Origin: Piezodorus guildinii
Lineage: Eukaryota; Arthropoda; Insecta; Hemiptera; Pentatomidae
Assembly: GCA_023052935.1 (NCBI GenBank)
Contig: CM041295.1
Coordinates: forward strand, 23,641,575-23,705,574
Reading direction: 5' to 3'
DNA: 64,000 bases
Below are positions 42,904 to 53,061 of the stretch, piece after piece. A model generated the notes under the pieces. It saw only the letters and a program-made list of their open reading frames with translations. It was not told where the DNA came from and ran no database searches. Numbering within the stretch: position 1 is the first letter of the stretch; every line of letters starts with the position of its first letter. Both the position numbers and the translations under genes were made by a program.

Positions 42904-43725
42904 TTACACTGAGGAATGATGTTTGCCAGGCTTTGAGCGGATCATAGCTGCATCACAAGCCCCAGATATAAAAGAGGTCAGTATACGCGCCTTTTCCTCG
43001 GCTGACCCTCTCAATTTACATTCATCATCTAGCATTAGGGTGAATGAATCTTCATCAAAGGTTTTCGCGTTCCAGCCATTTGTTCTGCATCGACAACTCT
43101 TCTTCCTTGTTGGTGTATCCAGCGTAATCAATATTGTCTGGTGATCACTGTTTGTATAAAATTCACAAACTTTCCAAGTAGTGTTGCTTTGTATGCGTCC
43201 ACTGATGAACGTCAAATCGATAATAGATGTTCTTCCTGCTCTACTGAACGTTGGGCTTGTTCCGATGTTCATAAGAATCATATCATTTAATTGCGCAACA
43301 ACTTCCAGAAGAACTTCACCACGTCGATTTGTTCTCCTACTTCCCCATTCTATTGCCCATGCGTTGAAATCACCAGCTACTATCGCTGGCTTATGGCAAC
43401 TAGCTTCTAAGACTATGCGATCCAACAAATTTGCGAAGTCTTCGATGTAGATGCTGGGACAGGCGTAGCAGCTGAAGATGAACACGTCATTGATCCTCGC
43501 CCATACGAAGCCAGAATGTGATGCAATATCCACTTCCTGAATAGCTTAGGAGTTACAGGCCCAGATAGCAGTTTTACCTCTGGCATCGGACACCCACGGG
43601 TTGTCATCCAGATTTCTATATTGTTCACAAAGTATAGCGACATCGATTTGTTGTTCCCTTACATTTTGGCAGAGGAGATCCTGAGCAGCTTCATAATGGT
43701 TCAAATTCAACTGGAGTATCCTCAT
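42904..43725 (-). pseudogene. W2 APE-type endonuclease
   Basis: ORF2 starts at the ATG at 43725-43723 (MRILQLNLNHYEAAQDL). CEQYRN holds the catalytic Glu, an early stop lies near 43545, and the frame resumes to VAGDFNAWAIEWGSRRTNRR (Asp, Asn), TSIIDLTFIS and YTNSDHQTI (the Asp-His pair). All main catalytic residues are recognisable. The ORF ends with a stop after HHSSV at 42904. Confidence 0.85.
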
Positions 43726-44900
43726 CTACGATGTTGAATTTGCGTCGTTCTCAATGCTACACGAAAAGATGGGCATCTACTACCTCCGCTGGGGTGGTCA
43801 GCATATCCATTTCCGGTGCATAATGCGCATTGAGGTTTCTGATCACAATCAGCAGCTTTGTGACCCGCTTTACCACAATTTCGACATAAGTTGGTCCCAT
43901 CCTTTCCAACACATTCCGGGCTATGTGTCCGTACTTCCAGCAACGGAAACACTTTAGCACCTTAAGTCTTTCGCGTATCCGACTTACAACCAGGCCTACG
44001 CGGACCTTTCCACAAGCTATAACCTTCCTAGCCTGGAGAACCGGAAGTGTAATGACTGCTGTTTGTGTTGCTCCATAAGCTTGGCGAATGGATTTTACTG
44101 CTGTGGTCGGCACTAACTCTTCACCCAGGAGAGGTTTTAAGGCATCCGCAATCTCCTCTTTGATGGTGAGAGCATCCAAATCTCACAGCTCAAACAGGGA
44201 TTCCTCCGTCCAGGTCCACACTTCCGCCCCTTCGCCGAGTACTCCTTCCATCGAGCTTTTTAGCGCAGCAAGGGATTTCTCTTTCTTCTGGTCCAATAGG
44301 AGAAACAGGTCGCATTTATTAATTTTTCGGACCTTGGTGATTGAAGAAACAATACGCACCATCGCCGGATCTTTTCTCACCTTTCGCAGGACATCTGAGT
44401 AGGAGTGGCTCTCTGGTATTTTCACGACATGGTGGTTTAGGGCGAGGTTTCTTCCTTGATCTGTTTCGAACTTCTTGCCATTTTTCCTGCTGTAGTTCTT
44501 CATGTTGAACTGTCGATTTCTGAGGACGCTCTATGTTGTGATGCACAACTTGTGCATTGGGCTTAGCTGCCTTCTTCATTTTCTTTGTTCTATCACCCGC
44601 TAAAGATGGTGTGGTAACTGTCCCCTCTGATTTGACCGTATTCTTTCTCGGTGGACTTACCTCCTTTGTTTTGGTGTAGCCATCTGCTGTTTCGATAGGG
44701 AGGGCAGCTGTTTCCAACTTTTCAAAGTAAAGTTGTATTTCGCAGGCGTAGATCCTTATCTTACCATGTATGTTGGTCTTGGAGCGAATAAAGGAGAGAA
44801 GTTCTTTAATCTTGCTTCCAAGATTCTCCATTCCTTCTGTAGTGGTTAGCCTTGTGGCATATCTGGTGAGAATCCCCCTATCTGCCACCTGGGAAGGCAC
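43722..44900 (-). pseudogene. W2 ORF1 (Gag-like) with CCHC knuckles
   Basis: N-terminal part 44900-44319 (MPSQVADRGILTRY, Lys/Pro-rich centre), middle 44503-44183, and C-terminal part 44179-43722 with two shifted frames. The knuckles read CFRCWKYGHIARNV then, in the other frame, CRNCGKAGHKAADC and CALCTGNGYADHPSG. The stop TGA overlaps the ORF2 start in ATGA, suggesting coupled re-initiation of ORF2, as reported for R1-clade elements. Confidence 0.8.
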
Positions 44901-44935
44901 CCGATGGAAGACTAGCTACTCCACACAGCAAACAA

Positions 44936-44949
44936 TGTATGTGTGTATT

Positions 44950-44983
<34 letters not shown>

Positions 44984-45056
44984 CATATATGCATGTATAT
45001 GTGTGTATCTATATGTGTGTATATGTATATATATGTATTTGTATATTTATATATAT
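44936..45056. repeat. (TG)n/(TA)n microsatellite on the 5' side of W2
   Basis: TGTATGTGTG, (TG)n and ATATATG repeats leading into a perfect palindrome. Confidence 0.93.
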
Positions 45057-45118
45057 AAGTTTGTGTTGTTCTTAGGTTTCAGTCAATGTTGACTGAAACC
45101 TAAGAACAACACAAACTT
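45057..45118. repeat. Perfect inverted repeat, 30-bp arms
   Basis: 45057-45086 is the exact reverse complement of 45089-45118, separated by 2 bp. The arms begin AAGTTTGTGTTGTTCTTAGG. It would form a near loopless hairpin. It lies between the W2-flanking microsatellite and the 5' region of PLE P1, consistent with an inverted-end junction of a PLE or a foldback terminus. Confidence 0.95.
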
Positions 45119-45644
45119 AAATTATCAACAGTCGAGAACTGATGAAAACAATATATATATATATAAAATGTTAATTTGATTATTGTTTGGAATAGTTTTG
45201 AGATGATTACATGATAAATGAGGATAAAGAAAGATATTGGTTTTAATATCTAGTGTTAACAGTGAGGGAATACATTTCTTTTATTCAGTGGATGATAACA
45301 ACCATGACAGGGCTAGTCAGCCTATAATAGTTTTATTTTTATTTTTTTAAATTGTGACAAAATATATATTTATATAAGTGCATAATTATGGAACATTAAA
45401 AGGTATGTAAAATTCCCTATAAGAATGTAAAAAATAATGTTGTTTATCTTTTAGTTTTAAAATAAATGATGTTTGTAGATCCCTTGAAAATGGCAAAAAG
45501 CAAAACGTAGGGAGAAGAAAATAAGAAATTAAATAAGTTGAATGAAAATGGATCATTTTAATTAAAAGAACCTAACAATACATTTATTCATTCAAACAAC
45601 TTTTAATTGTAATAAAAATTAATAAAACTGAACTGAGATCCAAA

Positions 45645-46370
45645 ATGGCAGTATTTAATATAGCATTTAAGGAATTAAAAGATAATTTTTCAACATTGTT
45701 TAAAAATTTAAAAATAGATATTAGTACTGAAATAATTTCTTTATGTATAAAAATGGTAAAAGCTGAAGGTAAAATATTTTATTTAAAAGAATGTAAAAGT
45801 AAAGAAATATTTCCTCCACATATTATTAATCCAATAATAGCTCTTGAAAATAGATTCAATAGTAATTTTATTAGAAGCCAAAATAAAATAAATATGTTTG
45901 ATAAAGTAATTAAGGAATTTCTTTATTTGGACAGTAGACAAAGTTTTTGGTTAAAAAATGACATAATAAAAATGTGGAAACATTTAAAACTCAATATCCT
46001 CATTACAAAGACAATATAGAAAAATTTATCAATGATAATAGGAAAAAACTAATGGACGAATATAAAATAAAATTAATGAGTAAATTGAAAAGAAGTATAA
46101 AAGTAAAGATTTAGATTCTGTTTGAAATCTAATGAGTTTGAAATTGTTGGAAATTTGTATAAAATGAATTTAATAGAAAATCTAACTAATGTAAAAATTC
46201 CTAATAATATCATTAACATTTTAAGTTTAGGTGAAAATGTAAATATATTTCCCAAAGACATTAGGAAGGACATTATTATTTTGATAACTGATATAGAGAC
46301 AATTCTCAGAAATATGGATACATGTGATAATCATAAAAACATTCAGAAAAATAGGTAATTATATATATAA
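45645..46370 (+). pseudogene. PLE P1 N-terminal region
   Basis: MAVFNIAFKELKDNF, KECKSKEIFPPHIINP, NRFNSNFIRSQNKINMFDKV and FWLKND, then SNEFEIVGNLYKMNLIENL and NIINILSLGENVNIFPKDIR. These Lys/Asn-rich helical blocks precede the RT in PLE proteins, and the LSLGxNFxxxP-type block is typical just before it. Frame breaks near 46015 and 46360. Confidence 0.75.
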
Positions 46371-46497
46371 CCTAAAAAACAAAAAAAATAAAGAAAATAA
46401 ATTATTTAGAAAGTGGAAAGAGGATTTAGAAGCATTTATAAAATTTTAAAAGAAATATTCTGATCTATTAATAATAAAATCTGATAAAACTAAAAAA

Positions 46498-47435
46498 GTG
46501 GCAATAATAAAAAAGGAAGTTTATGATAGTAAAATGAAACATATTCTCCATGAAGAAAACGCATATAGAAAGCTTAGAACAGATTCACTACCTGAAATTG
46601 GTAAGCAAATAAAACAATATGTAGAAAAATTAAAAAAGAATAAATTCATAGATGACAATCTAACAAAAAAGTTAATAAATAAACATGGTTACCATCCTAG
46701 AATGTTTGGATTGTTAAAATTTCATAAAGAGGATAAAGCATTAAGACCAATAGTAAATGGAATAAATGGACCAATTTACAATTTGTCAAAATATTTTAAA
46801 AATAGTTTCAATAATTCGTACAAAAGTAAAGAATATGATGTAGCAAATGCCATGGAGGTAAAAAGCAAAATTAATAATATAAAAATTGACGATGATGAAA
46901 TTATGGTCAGTTATGATGTGATATCTCTGTTTACAAATATTCCATTAAAATTGATGTATAAAATAATAGAAGAAAAATGGGAAGAAATAAAATTACATAC
47001 TGATATAAAAAACAAAAAAATATTTCTGGAAGGAATAAAACTATGCTGTGAAAATGGAATTTTCAAATATAATGGGGAGATATATAGGCAATTATTTGGT
47101 TTACCAATGGGTGGGGTTTTATCTGTATATTTGTCAGGTATGGTATTGAATGAGTTAATCAATAATGCTTTAAAAGTGCAGGTATAAAAGTAAAGTATGT
47201 AGATGACATATTTTGCATAATAAAAAATAATGTAGTGGGGAATTTCCTAAATGCTCTTAATAATTACTATGAAAGATTGAGGTTTACTATGGAAATAGAA
47301 AAAGAAGGCAAATTAAGATTTATGGATATGATGATGATTAGAAAAAAGGAAATAATCATCACAGAATGGGCCATAAAAGAAAATTGTAGTAACACAATTC
47401 TTAATTATTTTTCATGTCATCCGTATCATATGTAG
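46498..47435 (+). pseudogene. PLE P1 reverse transcriptase
   Basis: ORF 46498-47187 (229 residues): YHPRMFGLLKFHKEDKALRP, MVSYDVISLFTNIPLK (motif A with catalytic Asp), YRQLFGLPMGGVLS. After a one-step frame change, KYVDDIFCII (YVDD at 47196-47207) and ALNNYYERLRFTMEIEKEGK. SYDVxSLFTNIP and GLPMG are diagnostic of Penelope-like RTs, which are related to telomerase. A single frameshift near 47185 separates the two catalytic blocks. Confidence 0.9.
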
Positions 47436-47780
47436 TACAATATAAGAAACAATTTTTGCAAAAAAGTTATCACAATTACAGATAATGAAAGATTAAATAA
47501 GGTTAAAGAAAAGGTTTTTCAAAAAAATAGTAAAAACCATATGGGAATTGAATATTAGAACTAAAAATAAAAATAATAGCAATGATGAAAAAATAAACAA
47601 ATTAAAGACAACCCAAAAATTCCAAAGCTGTAATTATATAAAGGGACTTTCTGAGGAAATTAAAAAATCCTTCAAACTATATGATATGGAAGAATATACT
47701 TTTCCTTCAAACCAAGAAACAAAATAAAGAATTATTATAGTGAGCTAAAAGATAAAATATAAAAAAACTCTCAATCTGGA

Positions 47781-47889
47781 ATGGTATATAAAATACCATG
47801 TGTGAATTGTCCTGCAGTATATATTGGTGAAACAAAGCAGTTTTTGAAGGATAGGGTGTATCAGCACCAAAATGATGTTAAGAATAAAG
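47781..47889 (+). pseudogene. PLE P1 GIY-YIG endonuclease, truncated
   Basis: MVYKIPCVNCPAVYIGETKQ and FLKDRVYQHQNDVKNK, the first third of the nuclease domain including the Cys pair, YIG and Arg. At about 47889 the sequence switches to unrelated DNA belonging to a mariner relic. The rest of the domain is lost. Confidence 0.87.
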
Positions 47890-48655
47890 ACATTTTGTTA
47901 GAAATTATGATACGTTTCGAAAATTCGATGATTAATAGTTGTACACGTTTCGAAAATTCGATAATTAATGGACTTAATCATCTGGAGGGGAATTTTTGTC
48001 GCATTTTAAATTACCTTTGGATGTAAGCTGGCCTTTAGTGTTGCTAGCGGCGTCGTTCCAGGCAACTCCCAAGATTTTTTTCATCTGGTGTTGATGTAGA
48101 GAATCTATTTTTCGTCACCAGTAACAACTCGTTTCAAAAATGGATCCTCCAAATTTTTTTTTAGCAGCAAATCACTACATGAAATCCTTTCAATAAGGTT
48201 CCTTTCACTGAGGGTCATTGGGAACCCTAACGTCGTAACGACAGACGTACCCGGCCTTCTTTAGATAAAAATGGTCAATTTGCATGCACTTAACTCCGCA
48301 GCTATCTCACGGACAGTAATTCGTGGATTGTTTGCGATGACCGTCATAATATCCTCGATGTCAAGAGTTGAAATCCGGCAAGCCCGGGGTTGTTCTTCCA
48401 AATTGAAATCTCCTGATCTAAACCACTTCTTAACCGCGCTATCAGCAATTGAATCGCTGCTATACACTGCACGAATGTTTCTTGCAGTTGGGGCTGCGTT
48501 TTTCCCTTTTTTTAAAAACAACAGTATAACTGAACTGAACACATCTCAGAATTCAGTAATAAACTTTATCCAATGTAAGGCCCTCTTTATTGTTGGTCCT
48601 AATAATGTATCCTTTTATCGATCATAAAAAAAATCATCTTCGGACATTTAAATGA
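47890..48655 (-). mobile_element. mariner-family relic
   Basis: Minus-strand transposase pieces. 48542-48261 gives the helix-turn-helix region (TARNIRAVYSSDSIADSAVK, SGDFNLEEQPRAC, ITVREIAAEL). About 48160-48080 reads DPFLKRVVTGDEKWILY, the first catalytic Asp region of mariner, in a broken frame. At 47905-47975 a 28-bp motif containing CGTTTCGAAAATTCGAT is repeated twice. This is a different subfamily from the 24-kb copy. Confidence 0.7.
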
Positions 48656-48925
48656 TCTCTGAATCACACGATAAATCCTTCCTGGTAAACCTACTGTTTT
48701 CCCTAAAGCTTTATCTTGTTCTATACTTTCCTACCTATCATATGCAATTCTCTCTCAAGACTCCTGGCTGGACCTTCAACCTCTCAACACCCAACCCGTG
48801 TCAAGCATTCATCGCATGATCTCATAGATACTTCATATGACCCTTCACTCCTAAAGTATTAAAATCCTTCACTCTTAAAGTACTTATTTATTTATTCATC
48901 TTTTCCTGGCCTATACGGCTACACG
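48656..48925. other. Unclassified spacer
   Basis: No coding frame recognised. Short direct repeat of CCTTCACTC-TAAAGTA at 48843-48888. Confidence 0.35.
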
Positions 48926-48929
48926 GGAT

Positions 48930-49235
48930 TTGGCTTCAGTTCTTAACATAACCCCCCAGATACCCACTGTGACCGGAAGTTACGGAAGCTACAGTGGTCT
49001 TCTTTGCTCTGGTCTTTTTCTTCGAACACGTTGAAGTGTGCTGGACCAAAAAGATGTTTTCCAGCTGTAAATAAAATTCTTGATCCACGGGAAGTTTGAT
49101 TAACTCACGAATTGGGGAAATTCCTCTTCTGTGATGACGAACAGTCCCGTGGCCCTCATTAGTTTGGCTCTAAGGACATCAAATGCATTGCAGGTCGTGA
49201 TTATACGTTCTGCAGTCATCGGTACTCCGCAAGTT
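48930..49235 (-). pseudogene. I/R1-like retroelement C-terminal zinc-motif relic
   Basis: Minus strand reads CPTCGVPMTAERIITTCNAF then DVLRAKLMRATG. C-x2-C followed by a C after a hydrophobic helix resembles the zinc motif at the C-terminus of I- and R1-group proteins, with the expected His changed to Arg. Only this tail and a decayed 3' region remain. Confidence 0.55.
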
Positions 49236-49317
49236 GGGCATCAGAGATCAATTCATTCATTCATTATCGGCGCTACAGACGCATAAAGCGGTCCATGGTC
49301 AGCTTAACTGCTCTTTC

Positions 49318-49926
49318 TCAGTCCTCTCTGACGGTAGTACGCCTCACAGATACTCCCGCTTTCTTCAGACCCTCGGAGACGCTGTCCTTCCACCTCCCCT
49401 TCGGTTTTTCACGAGGCCTTCTTTCGTCGGGCTTTCCATAGTACAGTTTTCTCACTGTCCTTTCTTCACCCATTCCGATTATGAGGTACAACCACCTAAT
49501 CCGCAGCACTCTTACAAACTGGAAAACACTCAGCTCATTATAATGTGTGTACAGCTCTCTGTTTTTTCGAAGTCGAAACACACCATTCTCCTCTACCATC
49601 CCTAAGAATCTTACTTTTGAACCTGTCAATGCGGTCAGCTGATCCTTTGCTCAAAGTCCAGGTTTCGGATGCATATGTTAACACGGGTTGGATGAGCATT
49701 CTATACAATCTGATCTTGGTTGTTCGATTGAGCAGTCTACTTTTGAAAAGGTTAGATAGGCCGAAGTAGGATCGATTTGCTGTCATTATCCTGTGCTTTA
49801 TTTCTTCTTCCTCATCCAAGGCAGCATTGATCATTGATCCATTTAAGTATTTAAAACTGTTGACGCATTCAAATCTATAGTTCCCAACTATGTAGTATCT
49901 CTGTGGGCGAGCAGGCTTTTTCTTCC
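49318..49926 (-). pseudogene. Element D RT thumb and C-terminus
   Basis: 49926-49538 gives IVGNYRFECVNSFKYLNGSM, AALDEEEEIKHRIM, LYRMLIQPVLTYASETWTLS (connection and thumb). 49629-49318, in the next frame, gives LRIRWLYLIIGMGEERTVRK and KPKGRWKDSVSEGLKKAG, the conserved RTE-like tail. Directly continues from the half at 54684. Confidence 0.82.
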
Positions 49927-50387
49927 CCACAATTTTTTTTTTTTTTTTTATTTTTTTTTTTATTCGTATATATTACAATTTGTCATAATAGACAATAATA
50001 ATAGTGCTACAGGATCTCATTCATACAATATTTAAAATATAAACAAAAGGAAAGTCAAATTACATAAAATAAAATCAAAATAAATAAACGTATACAATAA
50101 CAAAATTTATAGACAAAATAAATACAAATAAATGAAGTTAACAAATAAATAAACAAAACATGTCACATTCATACCTATGTACAATATTTACAATCAGCTC
50201 GGGAACCCCAGACGGGGCTTGTCCCCCCACTTGTGGAAGGACAAGCAGAGTCAAAAGGATCCCAGCGCCTCCCTCTCAGCCGCATCACTGGTGAGAGCCA
50301 GCGGAAGCTAAGTGAGAGCGCCACAGCCACAATCACACCGCACATGAGAGGAGAATCTGACCAGTGTCAGAACTCCAGAATAGATGT

Positions 50388-52274
50388 TTACAATATGTCT
50401 CGGGGCAACTGCCGTTTCAACCTTCTAGGAGGGTTGTATGGATGAGTGGAGCTGGATAGGGATTGTGCTAGAGGATTAGGATGATGAATGAGGTTCTGGT
50501 GGAATTTGGAAAATTTAGATGGAATCAGGTCTGAAATAAATGGAACATTAAGGTCGTGGTGTAAGGTATAGTTGGAGACATAATAAGGAGCATTTACTAT
50601 TGTTCGGAGGACTTTGGATTGAAAGGATTGAATGCGTTTGATGTTAGAACGTTTGGCTGTCCCCCATAGTTCAAGTCCGTAGGTCCACATTGGTTTCAGT
50701 ATTGTCTTGTAAAGTAATAATTTGTTGTCAACTGTAAGCTTAGATTTTCTGTTTAGTAGTCTGTATAACTGTCCGAATCGTCTGTTGAGTTCTTTTCGTT
50801 TAAGTCTTGTATGTGGGTTCCAGGTCAATCTTTTGTCTAGTAGTAAGCCAAGATAGCGGACTGTGTCTGAGGAAGGAAGCGGTATGGAATTGAAATGAAC
50901 CATTGGACAGGATTTGCGTCGAAGGGTGAAGGTGACGTGGGTGCATTTGCTTTCATTAACCTTAATACGCCAAGCATTACACCAGTCCTCGATAAGACAA
51001 AGGTGTCTTTGCAGCATTAAGGATGCTATTTCAGGATCGGAATTGGATGATAGGATGGCGGTGTCATCTGCAAATGTTGCCAGAAAGGTGTCAGGATGAA
51101 TAGGAATATCAGCAGTGTAAAGGATGTAGAGGACGGGTCCCAAGACGCTGCCTTGAGGAACACCGGCCTCAATGGGATAAAAGTTAGAAAATTCTACACC
51201 ACAGCGAACACGGAAGGAGCGGTTTGAGAGATAGGATCGTAGAATGAGGTATAGAGACTGGGGTAAATGCGTTTTAAGCTTGAAGAGTAATCCGGTGTGC
51301 CATACCCGGTCAAAAGCTTGCGCTATGTCCAGAAACGCACCAGAACAATACTCTTTGCATTCAAGGGCTGAGGAAATATGGTCTACAACTCGGAGTCCTT
51401 GTTGAACAGTAGAATGATGAGCACGGAAACCAAACTGATGGGAAGGAAGATTTTGTGATTCAAATATAGGCAGGATTCGTTTTAGAAGGAGTTTTTCAAA
51501 GACTTTTGAGAGGATGGGGAGTAGACTAATAGGTCTGTAGGATGAAGTGTTACTGGAAGGTTTACCTGGTTTTAGGAATAGAATGATTGTGGAATGTTTC
51601 CATAAGAGAGGAAAATAGGTGGTGCGAAGGATGCAGTTGTAGATGTATGTAAGAAAAATAATGGCTTTCTGGGGAAGTTGTCGCAGGATCTGGGGGGTAA
51701 GGAGATCGTGTCCAGGAGATTTACGAAGGGTCAGTTTTTGAAGAAGATATTTCACCTCAGATGGATTAATAGCTTTAGGAGGTAGGGAAAGAGGTATTGG
51801 TGAGAAAAGGAATTCTTCAACTGTTGTGGTATGATTTCTGTTGGATTCCGGGTGAGGAGTGAATACTTTGGAGAGGTGTGTGGCGAATTCCTCGGCTTTA
51901 TCTTCATCAGACGCAGCCCAGGAGTCATCACCACGCCGGAGAGGATGGGAAACATTGTGGTATTTTAGGATCTTTTTGGTCACATTCCACAGGGAATTAT
52001 CTCGAGCTGATAGAGAGGAGAGGTAGGAATTAAAGGACTGAGAACGGAAGGTCGCCAACTCCCGCTTTAATTGCCTACAATAAAAGTTATAGGAGCGGCG
52101 ATCTGTTGGGTGTTGGGTTCTTTGCCATAATGATCTGGCTCGGCGTTTTGCATGGATGAGGTCAGCTAGGTGTTGAGGTAAATGGTTTTGCTGAGGAGTT
52201 CTATTGGAGTGCTTAGGAGAGGAGGCAGTCCAGACAGGCGGTAGTAAAGGAGTAGACGGAATCATCAAGGTCAT
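50388..52274 (-). CDS. Jockey C1 ORF2, reverse transcriptase part
   Basis: A 628-codon uninterrupted frame. Residues about 30-110 are the linker. The RT has KSPGHDLLTPQIL, YRPISLLPILSKVFEKLL, HQFGFRAHHSTVQQ, FLDIAQAFDRVWH (motif A Asp), [14 protein letters not shown] and the catalytic [10 protein letters not shown] (51063-51074), then RYLGLLLDKRLTW, the thumb YKTILKPMWTYGLELWG and the C-terminal SNYTLHHDLNVPFI. FADD and VWH are typical of jockey-clade RTs. It is joined to the endonuclease upstream in the ancestor; a short deletion near 52235 puts the two in different frames. Copies C2, C3 and C4 in this window belong to the same family. Confidence 0.92.
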   Translation of the reverse strand: MTLMIPSTPLLPPVWTASSPKHSNRTPQQNHLPQHLADLIHAKRRARSLWQRTQHPTDRRSYNFYCRQLKRELATFRSQSFNSYLSSLSARDNSLWNVTKKILKYHNVSHPLRRGDDSWAASDEDKAEEFATHLSKVFTPHPESNRNHTTTVEEFLFSPIPLSLPPKAINPSEVKYLLQKLTLRKSPGHDLLTPQILRQLPQKAIIFLTYIYNCILRTTYFPLLWKHSTIILFLKPGKPSSNTSSYRPISLLPILSKVFEKLLLKRILPIFESQNLPSHQFGFRAHHSTVQQGLRVVDHISSALECKEYCSGAFLDIAQAFDRVWHTGLLFKLKTHLPQSLYLILRSYLSNRSFRVRCGVEFSNFYPIEAGVPQGSVLGPVLYILYTADIPIHPDTFLATFADDTAILSSNSDPEIASLMLQRHLCLIEDWCNAWRIKVNESKCTHVTFTLRRKSCPMVHFNSIPLPSSDTVRYLGLLLDKRLTWNPHTRLKRKELNRRFGQLYRLLNRKSKLTVDNKLLLYKTILKPMWTYGLELWGTAKRSNIKRIQSFQSKVLRTIVNAPYYVSNYTLHHDLNVPFISDLIPSKFSKFHQNLIHHPNPLAQSLSSSTHPYNPPRRLKRQLPRDIL

Positions 52275-53061
52275 CCGGTGTTTTGAGGGTCACACTGAGG
52301 TCAATATTATCGGTAAGGATTTGGCGGAAGAGGTTCCAGTTGACAGGGCCTCGGATAAATGAAGGTGGAATGGGTTTCGGAATAGGAGTTAGGGATACTT
52401 TAAGGATCAGTGGACTATGGTCAGAGGATAGTTCATCAAGGCGAGTTACGGAATAGTTGAGGGAGCCTAATCCGCTGTGAATGAAGAAGTCAAGGATGTC
52501 AGGATTACGGTTGGGATCGGTTGGCCAGTAGGTAGGGGAATCAGGAGGCAGGAGATTGAAATGACGGGAGTTGAGTGCAGACAGCAAATTTCGTCCACGA
52601 GAATTCGTGGTTCTCGAACCCCACTGTTGATGCTTGGCATTTAAGTCTGCACCCAGAATGAAATGATTTCCTAAGGAATTTAGAAAGGATACAAATTCGG
52701 TGTTGGAAATGGAATGTTTGGGAGGGCAATATGCTGATGTAAGGGTTACCGGAAAGGAAAAAGTCTTGATTACTATGGCTGTGGTTTGTAGGAAATCATA
52801 GGTAGGAAGTGGGAGTAAGTGATGAGAGAGGGACTGGTGCACAATGACAGTAGTACCGGCATGGGCTTTGCCGTCTGGGTGGTCCGTACGGTATGTTACG
52901 TATTGAGGTATTTTAAAGTACTGTTTAGTGGTTAGTCTAGTTTCAGTAATAAGTGCTACGTCAACGGTTTTGTCTTGCAATAAAGCTGTAAGTTCGTCAG
53001 TATGATTTCTAACACCATTCGCATTCCATAGGAGAATGGATAAGGAGTTAGGTGAAGTCAT
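52213..53061 (-). CDS. Jockey C1 ORF2, APE-type endonuclease part
   Basis: Starts at the ATG at 53061, immediately after the ORF1 stop with no spacer. A 282-residue endonuclease/exonuclease/phosphatase domain: LLWNANGVRNH (Asn13), LITETRLT (Glu40), SAYCPP (Tyr111), LGADLNAKHQQWGS (Asp139, Asn141), DILDFFIHSG and SSDHSPL (Asp214, His215). All expected catalytic residues are present. It nicks genomic DNA for target-primed reverse transcription. A stop after LDCLLS follows the small indel that separates it from the RT. Confidence 0.92.
   Translation of the reverse strand: MTSPNSLSILLWNANGVRNHTDELTALLQDKTVDVALITETRLTTKQYFKIPQYVTYRTDHPDGKAHAGTTVIVHQSLSHHLLPLPTYDFLQTTAIVIKTFSFPVTLTSAYCPPKHSISNTEFVSFLNSLGNHFILGADLNAKHQQWGSRTTNSRGRNLLSALNSRHFNLLPPDSPTYWPTDPNRNPDILDFFIHSGLGSLNYSVTRLDELSSDHSPLILKVSLTPIPKPIPPSFIRGPVNWNLFRQILTDNIDLSVTLKTPDDLDDSVYSFTTACLDCLLS

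Larger units (their letters stand above)
40592..44935 (-). mobile_element. R1-clade (Waldo-like) retrotransposon W2, nearly full length
   Basis: A 4.3-kb minus-strand element of the same clade as W1 but a different family. Poly(A) (T9 at 40592-40600) abuts TGTGTGTGTG on one side and the 5' end meets TGTATGTGTGTATTTGTGTG on the other, so it sits in an (ACAY)-type microsatellite. Order: ORF1 with zinc knuckles, then overlapping ORF2 with endonuclease, RT and CCHC. Only a few frame breaks. Confidence 0.88.
45155..47889 (+). mobile_element. Penelope-like element P1, longest copy
   Basis: Plus-strand PLE with 5' leader (45155-45620, inverted match to 30350-30835), N-terminal protein region, RT and part of the GIY-YIG domain. 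Cut off at about 47889 by a mariner fragment. Single-frame continuity is lost at several points, but all RT hallmarks are present, and the active-site YVDD is intact here, unlike the two YVDG copies. Confidence 0.88.

Noticed and set aside
34690..44935. Telomere-specific SART/TRAS elements
   Set aside because: W1 and W2 are R1-clade, but their flanks are TG/ACAY repeats. No TTAGG-type telomeric array is present.
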